The notes beneath the pieces are model-generated. The model had not been told where the DNA came from, ran no database searches, and saw only the letters and a program-made list of their open reading frames with translations. 64,000 bases of DNA from Collinsella phocaeensis (GTDB taxonomy: Bacteria > Actinomycetota > Coriobacteriia > Coriobacteriales > Coriobacteriaceae): NCBI RefSeq assembly GCF_900119895.1, contig NZ_FQLR01000004.1, forward strand, positions 620,001 through 684,000, in the 5' to 3' direction. Shown piece after piece: positions 46,019 to 53,812 of the stretch (positions within the stretch are counted from its first letter, which is position 1; every line of letters begins with the position of its first letter). The position numbers were made by a program, and so were the translations under genes.

Positions 46019-47414
46019 GAAAAGTGGTGTAGGGCCGTTCCCCCGGGGTCGCAGCCCCGCCCCGTATGCTACGCCGCCCTCCTCTTCCTGTCGAACGCCT
46101 CCTCCACCAGCCTGAGCACCCTCTCCTCGCCGCCGGGTTCCTCGGGCAGGGGTTCGCGCTCGTAGCCGGGCTCCAGGCTCCTCCTGTCGATGAAGTTGCG
46201 CCGCACGCCCAGGCGTCGTTCTGGTCGCAGCACACCGCCCCGACCAGGCGCACGAGGGACTCCGCCGACGGGAACACCTGGACCACCCTCGTGCGCCGCT
46301 TGATCTCGCAGTTCATGCGCTCCTGGACGTTGTTCGTCCTCACCCAGTGCCGGTGCTCCCGGGGGAACGCGAGGTAGGCGAGGGCCGCGGGCGCGGCCTC
46401 CTCGAGGAGCTCGGCGCCGCGCTCGTCCACGGCGGCGAGCAGGTCGACGGCGCGGCGGTAGCCCGCCCTCACGAGCGCCGGGTCCGCCTCGGCGAAGGCG
46501 GCCTTGAGGGCCGCGACGGCGGCCGAGCCGTCGCCCTTCCTGCGGCAGCGCTCCAGCACGTTGCGCTCGAGGTGCGCGATGCAGCGCTGCCAGGCGGCGC
46601 CGGGCAGGGACTCGCGGACGGCCCGGACGAGGCCCTCGTGGGCGTCCGAGACGACGAGGCGCACGCCCGAGAGCCCGCGGGACCTGAGCGACAGCAGGAA
46701 GCCGCGCCAGGAGAGGTAGGACTCGGTGTCGATGCACTCTATGCCCACGACGCGCCTGCGCGCCGAGCCCGAGCAGGCCACCGCGGTGACGAGCGCCACC
46801 GACCTCGGCGCGCCGGCCTCGCGGCACGGCACGTAGGTGGCGTCGAGCCACAGGTACGGCCACTCCTCGGAGGAGAGGTCCGCGCCCCGCAGCTCCGCCA
46901 CCTCGCCGTCGAGCCCCTCGCACAGCCGCGACACGCGGGACCGGCCCATCGACTCGAGGCCCAGGTCGGAGGCGACGGCCTCGACCTTCCTGGTCGAGAT
47001 GCCCGCCGCCCACATGTCGCACACGGCCGAGGCGAGGGCCGTGTCCGTCCGCGACCAGCGCGCGACCACGTCCTCGGGGAAGTACGTCCCCTCCCTGAGC
47101 TTGGGGATCCTGAGCGTCACCCGCCCGACGCAGGTGTCGAGCGAGCGCTCGCGGTAGCCGTTGCGCGGCACCCCGAGCTCGGACGCCTGCTCGTCCATGA
47201 CCGCGTTCAGCAGCCCCTCCAGCAGGGACCTCAGCGCGGCGTTGATGTCGATCGTGCCGTCGGCGCGGACGCCGGCGGCGGCGAGCGCCTCCTCGTGTAC
47301 AGTGTCCATAGCGGTCGTTCCTTTCTCCAGAACCGTCTGTTGTGGTGACTACGATTCTAGGGAACGGCCGCGCCCTTTCGGGCGCCGGCCGGGATGCCGG
47401 CTACACCAATTTTC
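46019..47414 (-). mobile_element. IS256-family insertion sequence
   Basis: About 1.4 kb, the normal family size. The ends form imperfect inverted repeats: GAAAAGTGGTGTAG at 46019-46032 against GAAAATTGGTGTAG read inward from 47414. It contains one transposase gene (frameshifted). No clear 8-9 bp target duplication could be defined next to these ends; CGCGTC occurs on both sides, a few bases outside. Confidence 0.75.
46069..47309 (-). pseudogene. IS256-family (mutator) transposase, frameshifted near the C-terminus
   Basis: The main frame from the ATG at 47309 gives a typical mutator-type DDE transposase: an N-terminal DNA-binding part with GYRERSLDTCVGRVTLRIPKL cut into the usual order, WLDATYVPCRE (first Asp), VVSDAHEGLVRAV (second Asp) and NNVQERMNCEIKRRTRVV (Glu). 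At 46207-46208 two extra bases, or one missing base, shift the frame after DQNDAW. The true continuation RRNFIDRRSLEPGYEREP runs in another frame to a stop at 46069. In the first frame an aberrant 80-residue tail continues to 45963. The catalytic core is intact, so residual activity cannot be excluded. Confidence 0.8.
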
Positions 47415-47494
47415 GGGACGCGTCCATTGCGCCCCGATACCGATCGTCGTCCGACACCCGCAAGTGCCGACTCGACGCGTTTTTTGACCAGTTG

Positions 47495-47958
47495 GGGCAA
47501 GCATCATTAATATATTAACCCACCTTCTTCAATCATTAGTGAGAAGAGGTGCATAGAATGCCGTTTTCGTAAGCCCTATGTGCATATCGAATGGGGCCGA
47601 GAAATTTCCCATCGGCAGATTCATTCGTTGTTGCGTTGGCCGCCCTTTACGGGAGCGTGCTGGTCTGCCGGAATGCGCCGACGGCAATCGGCATGAGGCT
47701 TGTTGGCGCTGCGTATCGAGAAGCGGTCCTTCTATCCGGTCATGAGGTGCGCCCTTCGCGTTGCGTCCCGAAGGGGAGGCTCCCATGTCGATATTCGGGT
47801 TCGTCTTGCTGCTGCATCTTGCATAGATTGGATTGCCACGCGCATAGGAAGGCACTATGCCGAATTGACATTGCTGATCACCGTATGCGAAGTTCTAATG
47901 AATTGATAGCAAACTATGCACTTCGTGTCTGAGAATATCGAGAATTTAGCTCATTTGA
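47495..47958. other. Intergenic stretch between the IS region and argR
   Basis: About 460 bp of mixed composition with AT-rich ends. Open frames of up to 113 codons exist but lack ribosome binding sites and family resemblance. A TTGACA at 47866-47871 has no matching -10 box at the right spacing. Confidence 0.4.
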
Positions 47959-48009
47959 GTCATGCATGTTAAATTGTGGGTATTGAGCGGTCGCTCATCA
48001 CAATGCATG
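47959..48009. promoter_or_regulatory. Nested dyad upstream of argR, possible autoregulatory operator
   Basis: A perfect TGAGCG-GT-CGCTCA palindrome (47983-47996) is nested inside outer arms TCATGCAT...ATTGTG and CACAATGCATGA. The position 58 bp before the argR start suits an operator. The centre does not match the AT-rich E. coli ARG box, so ArgR binding is a guess. Confidence 0.45.
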
Positions 48010-48066
48010 AGTAGAGTGTAGTCCATGGCAAATTGCGGGCTGCGTGCATGGAGGCAGGCGAGGCGA

Positions 48067-48504
48067 ATGGCAAAGAAGCGCAACGGAAGACAGGATGCGA
48101 TCCGCGAGATCGTGCGCAACCGCGACGTACGGACGCAACGGATGCTCGTAGATGCGCTCAAGGCCGCGGGGTACGACTGCACTCAGGCCACCGTCTCGCG
48201 CGACATCGCCGACATGGGTCTGCGCAAGCTTCCCGAGGGCGTGTACGTGCTGGCTGAGGACCAGCATCTGCAGCGTATGGTCTCCGAGCTCGTGTGCGAT
48301 GTGAACCGCGCCGACAACCTGGTGCTCGTCAAAGCCCAGCCGGGCACCGCATCCGGTATCGCCGCGGCGATCGATGCGGCGGAGCTTCCCGATGTGCTTG
48401 GGTCGCTCGCCGGCAACGACACGATTCTCGTCATCACGCAGACGGCTGCCGACGGCGAGCGTCTCGAGCAGATGATCGACAAGCTGCGGAGCCCTCGCCG
48501 ATAG
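48067..48504 (+). CDS. argR: Arginine repressor ArgR
   Basis: Hexameric arginine-responsive regulator of 145 residues. The N-terminal winged helix contains RQDAIREIVRNRDVRTQRMLVDAL and the DNA-contact CTQATVSRDIADMGLRKL. The C-terminal oligomerisation and arginine-binding domain has GTASGIAAAIDAAELPDVLGSLAGNDTILVI with the expected Asp pair. The ATG at 48067 fits the family start; an in-frame ATG at 48025 would add 14 residues. No arginine biosynthesis gene adjoins it. Confidence 0.92.
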   Translation: MAKKRNGRQDAIREIVRNRDVRTQRMLVDALKAAGYDCTQATVSRDIADMGLRKLPEGVYVLAEDQHLQRMVSELVCDVNRADNLVLVKAQPGTASGIAAAIDAAELPDVLGSLAGNDTILVITQTAADGERLEQMIDKLRSPRR

Positions 48505-48623
48505 GGTCTGCGGCTGCGTTCGGTGCCTTGTCGGGGCCGGGTTAAACCCCCGCGCTCCCGCGTTTTGCGCGCTGCGTCGTCGCGGCGCGCGCCCTCGTAG
48601 CTTTGATAAAGCAGCCGGTTGAG

Positions 48624-48677
48624 AGCCCCCATCCCTTGGACGCGGAAACGTTGCGTCCGAGAGATGGGGGGCTTTTT
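48624..48677 (+). terminator. Rho-independent terminator after argR
   Basis: AGCCCCCATC pairs with GATGGGGGGCT (one bulged base) around an inner GGACGC/GCGTCC hairpin, followed by five T. It lies 120 bp after argR. Confidence 0.8.
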
Positions 48678-48728
48678 GTGCGTGTCGGCTGCTTATCGTT
48701 GGCGATCGCCTGCCCGCCCCTGACGTGC

Positions 48729-48756
48729 GTGCCAAGGGGTGCGTTTACTAGGGCAC
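48729..48756. repeat. Short GTGCC...GGCAC hairpin, left of locus C
   Basis: GTGCCAAGGGGTGCGTTTAC followed by TAGGGCAC: 5-bp outer arms like those of the 73-bp palindromic element, but a different middle. A near copy (GTGCCAACGGGGTGCG...GGCAC) lies at 48952-48980, on the other side of the 61-bp array. Confidence 0.55.
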
Positions 48757-48782
48757 GGTCGGCGGCCCGGGCGCTTGGCTGC

Positions 48783-48955
48783 CTTATTCGGCGGGCGGGG
48801 AAGGCCGAGACCCGTTTCCCGCCGCGGAACGGGCGCCATGGTGCCCCACTTGGTAAATGGAGCAGGTCGAGGTCCGTTCCCCGCTTCAGAACGGGTCTGG
48901 CGTACCCCATTCGGGGCATTGGAGAAGGTTCCGTCCATTTCCGCGTCCGGTGTGC
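48783..48955 (-). repeat. 61-bp tandem repeat array, locus C (about three units)
   Basis: On the minus strand, two units of exactly 61 bp (48844-48904 and 48783-48843) and a shortened third (to 48955). They follow GGGG and contain CACCATGGCGCCCGTTCC, GGCGGGAAACGGGTCTCGG and CTTCCCC, aligning with the arrays at 26774 and 44234. It lies between argR and the PBP gene, and is flanked by two direct copies of a GTGCC/GGCAC hairpin. Confidence 0.75.
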
Positions 48956-48980
48956 CAACGGGGTGCGTCTTCAATGGCAC
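48952..48980. repeat. Short GTGCC...GGCAC hairpin, right of locus C
   Basis: Near-identical in layout to 48729-48756 and in the same orientation, so the two form direct repeats of about 28 bp around the 61-bp array. Confidence 0.55.
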
Positions 48981-49013
48981 GGCCGGCTATCCGAGCCCGC
49001 GGCTTGCCATGTG

Positions 49014-49057
49014 AAAAAAGCGGCCGCGACCTGCCCGAAGGCTCGGTCGCGGCCGCT
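49014..49057 (-). terminator. Rho-independent terminator of the PBP gene
   Basis: On the minus strand a perfect 13-bp stem AGCGGCCGCGACC/GGTCGCGGCCGCT with a 13-nt loop ends in six T. It begins 28 bp after the PBP stop. Confidence 0.95.
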
Positions 49058-49084
49058 GCGGATACCGCCATGAGGGATGTTTGC

Positions 49085-51313
49085 CTATGCGGAGGGCGTG
49101 GGCGATGGGTTGGGAGCAGGTGTCTCCGGCTCCGGCTCGGGCTCGGGCTCGGGCTCCGGCTCGGGCTCCGGGGTGGGCGTGCTCGGCTGCGTGGGCGTGT
49201 TCGCGCCGCCGGTGCCGCCGCTCGTGGTGCCGTTGCCGCCCGTCGTCGTGCCTCCCGTCGTCGTGCCTCCCGTCGTGCCGTTCTCGGTCGCGGGGTCGGT
49301 CGCCGCCTCGGTCTCGGGCGACTCGGGGCTCTCGGTCTTCTCCACGGACGCGGACCCGCCGGCGAGCTTCCATTCGGAATTCTTCTTGTAGGTGGGGGCG
49401 GTTCCGGTCGCGAACTCCTCGCGCGCGACGCCCTCGAGCGCGCTGTTCATAAAGGTGCGGAAGATGGGCAGCACGGTGTCTGCGGTGTGCAGGTAGGGGA
49501 TCGCGTCGTTGGTGAGCGAGCGCCCGACCCAGATCGCCACCGAGAGCTGCGGGGTGTAACCGCAGAACCACAGGTCGGTCGTGTCGTTCGCGGTACCGCC
49601 CGTGCCCGTCTTGCCGGCGATCGGCTGGTTGATCGACGGCCTGCCGGACGCGCCGGTGCCGCCGCCGGTCATGACCTGCTCGAGGCAGTCGGTCACCGCT
49701 GCGGCCTCGCCTGCGGTAAGAACCTCGGTGGGATCGTCCTCGTGCTGGTAAAGAATCTCTCCTTCACGGTTGAGGATCTCGCTGATGGCCACCGCGTTGC
49801 GGTGCTTGCCGCCCGCGGCGTAGGTGGCGAAGGCCTCGGCCATCTCGACGGTGGAGCAACCGTAGCCGCCGCCAGTGAGGGTGAGGGAGGCCGCGTAGGG
49901 GTCCATGCCCGCGGCATCGGTGTCGATGCCCAGCTTCTTGGACATGTCGATGATCTTGTCGTTGCCGATGGCGAGCGCGACCTGCACGTAGCCCGTGTTG
50001 GAGGACTTCGCGGTCGCCTGGGCGAGGGTGAGCGTTCCGTAGTCGTAGTTGCCGTAGTTGCGCAGCTGGCCGTCAGCGGGGTAGTACGGGTCGATCGTCA
50101 TCGGGGAGGAGCAGTTGATGGGCAGCGTGGGGCTCATCCCGGCATCGATGGCCGCGGCGAGCGTGATGGCCTTGAAGGCCGAGCCCGTGGAGCGGCGCGA
50201 CGTCGCGTGGTTGATGTGGCTGTCGTCCGCGTCGTAGTTGCGGCCGCCGACCATCGCCTTGATGTAGCCGGTCTTGGGGTCGATGACCGTCATGCCCACG
50301 TTGAGCTCGCCGTCCGAATCGACCGCGTCCATGCGGGAGATGGCGGCGTCCTCGGCGAGGGCCTGCAGGTTGGGGTCGATGGTGGTCTTGACGGTGAGGC
50401 CGCCCTTGAACAGGACGTCGGTGGAGAACTCCTCCTGGAGCAGCGTTTTCACGTAATCGACGAAGTAGGGGTGCGCGTAGGTGCCGTTGACCGTCTGCTC
50501 GGTGAGGTTGAGCGTGATGGGCTCCGCCACCGCGGCGTCGTGCTCCTTCTGCGTGATGGTGCCCTGGCGCAGCATGTTGCCCAGGACCTTGTTGCGACGG
50601 CTTAGCGCGAGGTCGGGGTTGGTGGTGGGGTCGTAGTACCCGGGGGCGTTGGGAAGGCCGATCAGCAGGGCCGCCTCGGCCAGCGTGAGGTCGGAGGCGT
50701 TCTTGCTGAAGTAGGTGACGGACGCGGCCTGGATGCCGTAGGCGCCGTGGCCGTAGTAGATCGTGTTGAGGTACATGGTGAGGATCTCGTCCTTGGAGAA
50801 GATCTTCTCCATCTGCAGGGCGATCCACGCCTCGCGGACCTTGCGCTCGATGGTGTTGTCGAACTGCTCCTCGGAGAGGATGGTGTTGCGGACGAGCTGC
50901 TGAGTGATGGTCGAGGCTCCCTCGGAGCGGCCGGCGAGCTGGTTGAGCACGGCGCGGCCGATGCCGATGATGTCGACGCCCGGATGCGCGTAGAAGCGCT
51001 CGTCCTCGACGTCGACGGTGCCCTTGATGACGTAGGGGGAGATCTGGTCGAACTCGACGCTGTCGCGGTTCTGGACGTAGAGGCTGGCGATCTCGTTGCC
51101 GTTCATGTCCACGATGCTCGTGGGCTCGCTCGTCATGTAGTTGTCGATATCGGTGTAGTCGGGCAGGTCGGACAGCCAGCGGTTGACGTTGACCATCATG
51201 CCGACGCCGAACGCGATGCCGCAGATGAGCAGAAAGCCGAAGACGGAGCCGAGGATGACGGGGACGGCATGCGTCTTGGAGCGACGGCGGGCCTGGCGCT
51301 CGCGTGGACTCAT
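49085..51313 (-). CDS. Class A penicillin-binding protein (PBP1A family)
   Basis: Bifunctional peptidoglycan synthase, 742 residues. A short basic cytoplasmic start and one transmembrane helix (about 18-40) lead into a GT51 glycosyltransferase with catalytic Glu103 in VEDERFYAHPG and GASTITQQLVRN near 132. The transpeptidase domain has the nucleophile Ser378 in TGSAFK (SxxK), SSN at 437-439 and GKTGTGG as the KTG box. The last about 90 residues are low complexity: Thr/Gly-rich TTGG repeats, then Glu-Pro dipeptide repeats, ending Pro-Ser-Ala, probably a wall-spanning or surface tail. Repeats in the DNA (GAGCCC-type) could vary in number. It is a single-gene unit with its own terminator. Confidence 0.95.
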   Translation of the reverse strand: MSPRERQARRRSKTHAVPVILGSVFGFLLICGIAFGVGMMVNVNRWLSDLPDYTDIDNYMTSEPTSIVDMNGNEIASLYVQNRDSVEFDQISPYVIKGTVDVEDERFYAHPGVDIIGIGRAVLNQLAGRSEGASTITQQLVRNTILSEEQFDNTIERKVREAWIALQMEKIFSKDEILTMYLNTIYYGHGAYGIQAASVTYFSKNASDLTLAEAALLIGLPNAPGYYDPTTNPDLALSRRNKVLGNMLRQGTITQKEHDAAVAEPITLNLTEQTVNGTYAHPYFVDYVKTLLQEEFSTDVLFKGGLTVKTTIDPNLQALAEDAAISRMDAVDSDGELNVGMTVIDPKTGYIKAMVGGRNYDADDSHINHATSRRSTGSAFKAITLAAAIDAGMSPTLPINCSSPMTIDPYYPADGQLRNYGNYDYGTLTLAQATAKSSNTGYVQVALAIGNDKIIDMSKKLGIDTDAAGMDPYAASLTLTGGGYGCSTVEMAEAFATYAAGGKHRNAVAISEILNREGEILYQHEDDPTEVLTAGEAAAVTDCLEQVMTGGGTGASGRPSINQPIAGKTGTGGTANDTTDLWFCGYTPQLSVAIWVGRSLTNDAIPYLHTADTVLPIFRTFMNSALEGVAREEFATGTAPTYKKNSEWKLAGGSASVEKTESPESPETEAATDPATENGTTGGTTTGGTTTGGNGTTSGGTGGANTPTQPSTPTPEPEPEPEPEPEPEPETPAPNPSPTPSA

Positions 51314-51472
51314 AGGGTGACCTCCAACCGATCGTGAGCCGATCCGGTGCCGTGCGGGCCCTCTCGGCGTGCATTCTGTACACAGGTGGTTCTACATTAG
51401 CGCAATGGTCTTGAGCTGGAGCTCTCGGCGATCGAGCGCCGCTAAATTCCAGACTGATTGCATACCTGCCCC

Positions 51473-51545
51473 GTGCCAAAAGGGACGTACCCTAACGGCA
51501 CGCCGAACGTTTAGCCGCGCCGCTAGGGTGCGTCCCTCTTGGCAC
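51473..51545 (-). repeat. 73-bp palindromic repeat, copy 3 (full)
   Basis: Left arm GTGCCAAAAGGGACGTACCC (continuing TAACGGCAC), centre GCCGAACGTTTAGCC, and inverted right arm ending CTTGGCAC. The centre is the exact reverse complement of the centre of the copy at 19671, so the element is inserted here in opposite orientation. It lies in the 324-bp gap between the divergent PBP and U32 genes. Confidence 0.8.
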
Positions 51546-51637
51546 GGCTTCCGGGGCGGCCTTGCGCATCGTCGCGGGCCGTATACCATGGATGGTTCGA
51601 TGGAAAGCATGCCGCGCCGCACGAGAGGAGAACCCAC

Positions 51638-53812
51638 ATGAGCCACGCCCTTCCGGAGCTTCTCGCGCCCGCGGGATCGCTGGACGCGCTGCTCGCGGCC
51701 GTCGCGGCGGGCGCCGACGCGGTGTATTGTGGCGTGGGCGCCTTCAACGCGCGCGCCGCGGCCGACGACATCTCCTGGGCGGACTTCGGCCCCGCCTGCG
51801 CCGTGGCCCATGCCCGCGGCGTCCGGGTCTACGTGACTCTCAACGTGTACCTGAGGGAGGGCGAGCTGGACCGCGCCGTCGCCTGCGCACGCCGCGCGGC
51901 GGCCCTCGGCGCGGACGCCTGCATCGTCGCGGACGCCGGGCTCGCCCGGGCGCTCGCGGTCGCGCTGCCGGGCGTCGAGCTCCACCTCTCCACGCAGGCG
52001 GGCGTGACGGGTCCCGCCGGCGTCCGCCTTGTCCGGCGCGAGCTGGGCGTCGAGCGCCTGTGCTGCGCGCGCGAGCTGTCGCTCGACGAGCTGGGCGAGC
52101 TCGCGCGAGCGGGGGGCGAGCCGCTCGGTGGCGCCGCGCCCATCGGCATCGAGGCGTTTTGCCACGGGGCCATCTGCATCTGCTATTCGGGCGCCTGCGC
52201 CGCATCGGCGCTGCGCCGCGGGAGATCCGCCAACCGCGGCGACTGCACGCAGCCGTGCCGCCTGTCCTACGCGCTCGTGGACGAGGCGGGCGCGGACCGC
52301 GCGGAGGTGGTCGGTGACCGCCTGCTCTGCCCGCGCGACTACCTGTCCGTGCGGCACGTCCCCGAGCTCGTGGCAGCCGGCGTGTCGGCCCTGAAGATCG
52401 AGGGGCGGATGAAGAACCCCGACTACGTGCACAACGTCGTCCGGGTGTACCGCGCCGTGCTCGACGCCGTCGCCGCGGGGGCCGAGCTCACCTCGGCCGA
52501 CCTCGACCGGGCGGCCTCGGCGCTCGGCCGCTCGTTCAACCGCGGCTTCACCGACGCGTACCTGCGGGGCCGCTCGGACGCGTCCCTCATGAGCTTCGAG
52601 CGCGCCATCAACCAGGGCGTCCGCGTGGGCGAGCTGGTCGAGCGCCGCCGCGAGGAGGTCGTGGTCCGCTTCGACGCGGCGGTGAGCGCCGGGGATACGC
52701 TGGAAATCCGTTCCACGCCCGGCCCGGATGCCCCGGCTGACGTGCCCAAGCGCTGGCCGCTCGTGCCCTGCCCGCGCGATGCCGCCCCCGGCGAGCTGCT
52801 CGTGGTCCACTGCAAGCGTCGCGTGGAGGTGGGCAGCCCGGTGCACCTCACGGCGAGCGCCGGCGTGCGCGCCGAGGCCGCGGCCGCCGTCGCGCGCCTG
52901 CGGGCGGAGTTCGACGCCCTCGCGCGCGGATTCGAGCCGGCGGCGGGGCCTGGCGAAGGAGGGGTGCTTGGATCCTGCGGCGAGCCCGTTGCTGCGGCCG
53001 TTCCGTCCGGCGGCCGCGCGGAGCCCGAGCCGGTCGGAATCCCCGCCGGGCCCGGATCGCGCCCTCGCCGGATGTCCGTCACCCTCGCCGTGGCGACGCC
53101 CGACGCGGCGCGCCGGGCGCTGGCGGACGCGCGCGTCGACGCCGTCGCGGTGGCGGCGTGGCGCGTGCTCGAGGATGAGGGCGCGTGGTCCGAGCTTATC
53201 GGGCGGCTTGTGGTCATCCTCGACGAGGCGGTGCGGGTCGCGGACGAGGGTCGCATGTCCGCGCTCGCCGCCTCCGCCCGCCGCGCGGTGTGCCGCAACT
53301 ACGGTGCGGTCGAGCTCGCCCGCACCGCCGCGGCGCCCTTCGACGCCGCCGCTCCGCTTACGGCCGCCCACGCTGCGGCCGTCGCCGCGCTGGGCGAGAT
53401 GGGGGCCGGGGTCGTCTGGCTGCCCGACGAGCTGACCGTCCCCGAAGCCGCCCGCGCGGTCGCCGCGAGCCCGCGCGGGGCGCGCTGCGGCCTGCTCGTC
53501 TACGGCGTCCCGCAGCTCATGATCTGCGAGCACTGCCTGCTGACGGCCGAGGGGCCGTGCGCGGGCGCCTGCGCCGCCTGCACCCGTCGCGCGCACGCGC
53601 GCTTCCTGCGCGAGGCCGGCGGGGCGCAGCTGCCCGTCCGCATCGACGCCCTCGGCCGCACGCGGATATTCGACGCGCGCCCGATCGACCGCGTCGGCGA
53701 CCTTAGCGCGCTCGCCGCGGCGGGCCTCACCGACGTGCTGGTCGATGCGTCGCTGCTCGATGAGGTCGAGACCGATGCCGTCCTCGACCGCGTGGCGGAG
53801 GTGCGCGCATGA
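51638..53812 (+). CDS. U32-family peptidase-like protein (RlhA/TrhP type, RNA hydroxylation)
   Basis: A 724-residue U32 protein. The first 400 residues match the family: PELLAPAGSLDALLAAVAAGADAVY, then FCHGAICICYSGACAAS and NRGDCTQPCRLSY, whose Cys residues are expected to bind an iron-sulfur cluster, and LKIEGRMKNPDYVHNVVRVYR. The long C-terminal part (DUF3656-like, with two further Cys clusters CEHC and CAGACAAC) makes it resemble RlhA, which hydroxylates 23S rRNA C2501, more than the short TrhP. The peptidase name is historical; RNA modification using prephenate is known for characterised relatives. The ATG follows GAGAGGAG. Confidence 0.85.
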   Translation: MSHALPELLAPAGSLDALLAAVAAGADAVYCGVGAFNARAAADDISWADFGPACAVAHARGVRVYVTLNVYLREGELDRAVACARRAAALGADACIVADAGLARALAVALPGVELHLSTQAGVTGPAGVRLVRRELGVERLCCARELSLDELGELARAGGEPLGGAAPIGIEAFCHGAICICYSGACAASALRRGRSANRGDCTQPCRLSYALVDEAGADRAEVVGDRLLCPRDYLSVRHVPELVAAGVSALKIEGRMKNPDYVHNVVRVYRAVLDAVAAGAELTSADLDRAASALGRSFNRGFTDAYLRGRSDASLMSFERAINQGVRVGELVERRREEVVVRFDAAVSAGDTLEIRSTPGPDAPADVPKRWPLVPCPRDAAPGELLVVHCKRRVEVGSPVHLTASAGVRAEAAAAVARLRAEFDALARGFEPAAGPGEGGVLGSCGEPVAAAVPSGGRAEPEPVGIPAGPGSRPRRMSVTLAVATPDAARRALADARVDAVAVAAWRVLEDEGAWSELIGRLVVILDEAVRVADEGRMSALAASARRAVCRNYGAVELARTAAAPFDAAAPLTAAHAAAVAALGEMGAGVVWLPDELTVPEAARAVAASPRGARCGLLVYGVPQLMICEHCLLTAEGPCAGACAACTRRAHARFLREAGGAQLPVRIDALGRTRIFDARPIDRVGDLSALAAAGLTDVLVDASLLDEVETDAVLDRVAEVRA

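Larger units (their letters stand above)
45868..47492. repeat. 32-bp inverted repeat pair enclosing the IS256-family element
   Basis: ACTGGTCAAAAAACGCGTCG (continuing AGTCGGTACTTG) at 45868-45899 is matched in inverted form at 47461-47492 with a single mismatch. The IS256-family element lies inside, 119 and 46 bp from the arms. Without the IS, the segment would be about 230 bp, similar to the other short inverted-repeat elements here. It may be a MITE or a stem that was hit by the IS. Confidence 0.7.

Noticed and set aside
46069-47309. Programmed frameshift in the IS256 transposase
   Set aside because: The shift lies near the C-terminus, without a slippery sequence, and the family encodes its transposase in one frame.
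47591-47932. 113-codon plus-strand frame upstream of argR
   Set aside because: Arg/Cys-rich translation without domain features, no ribosome binding site, and it crosses an irregular AT-rich region.
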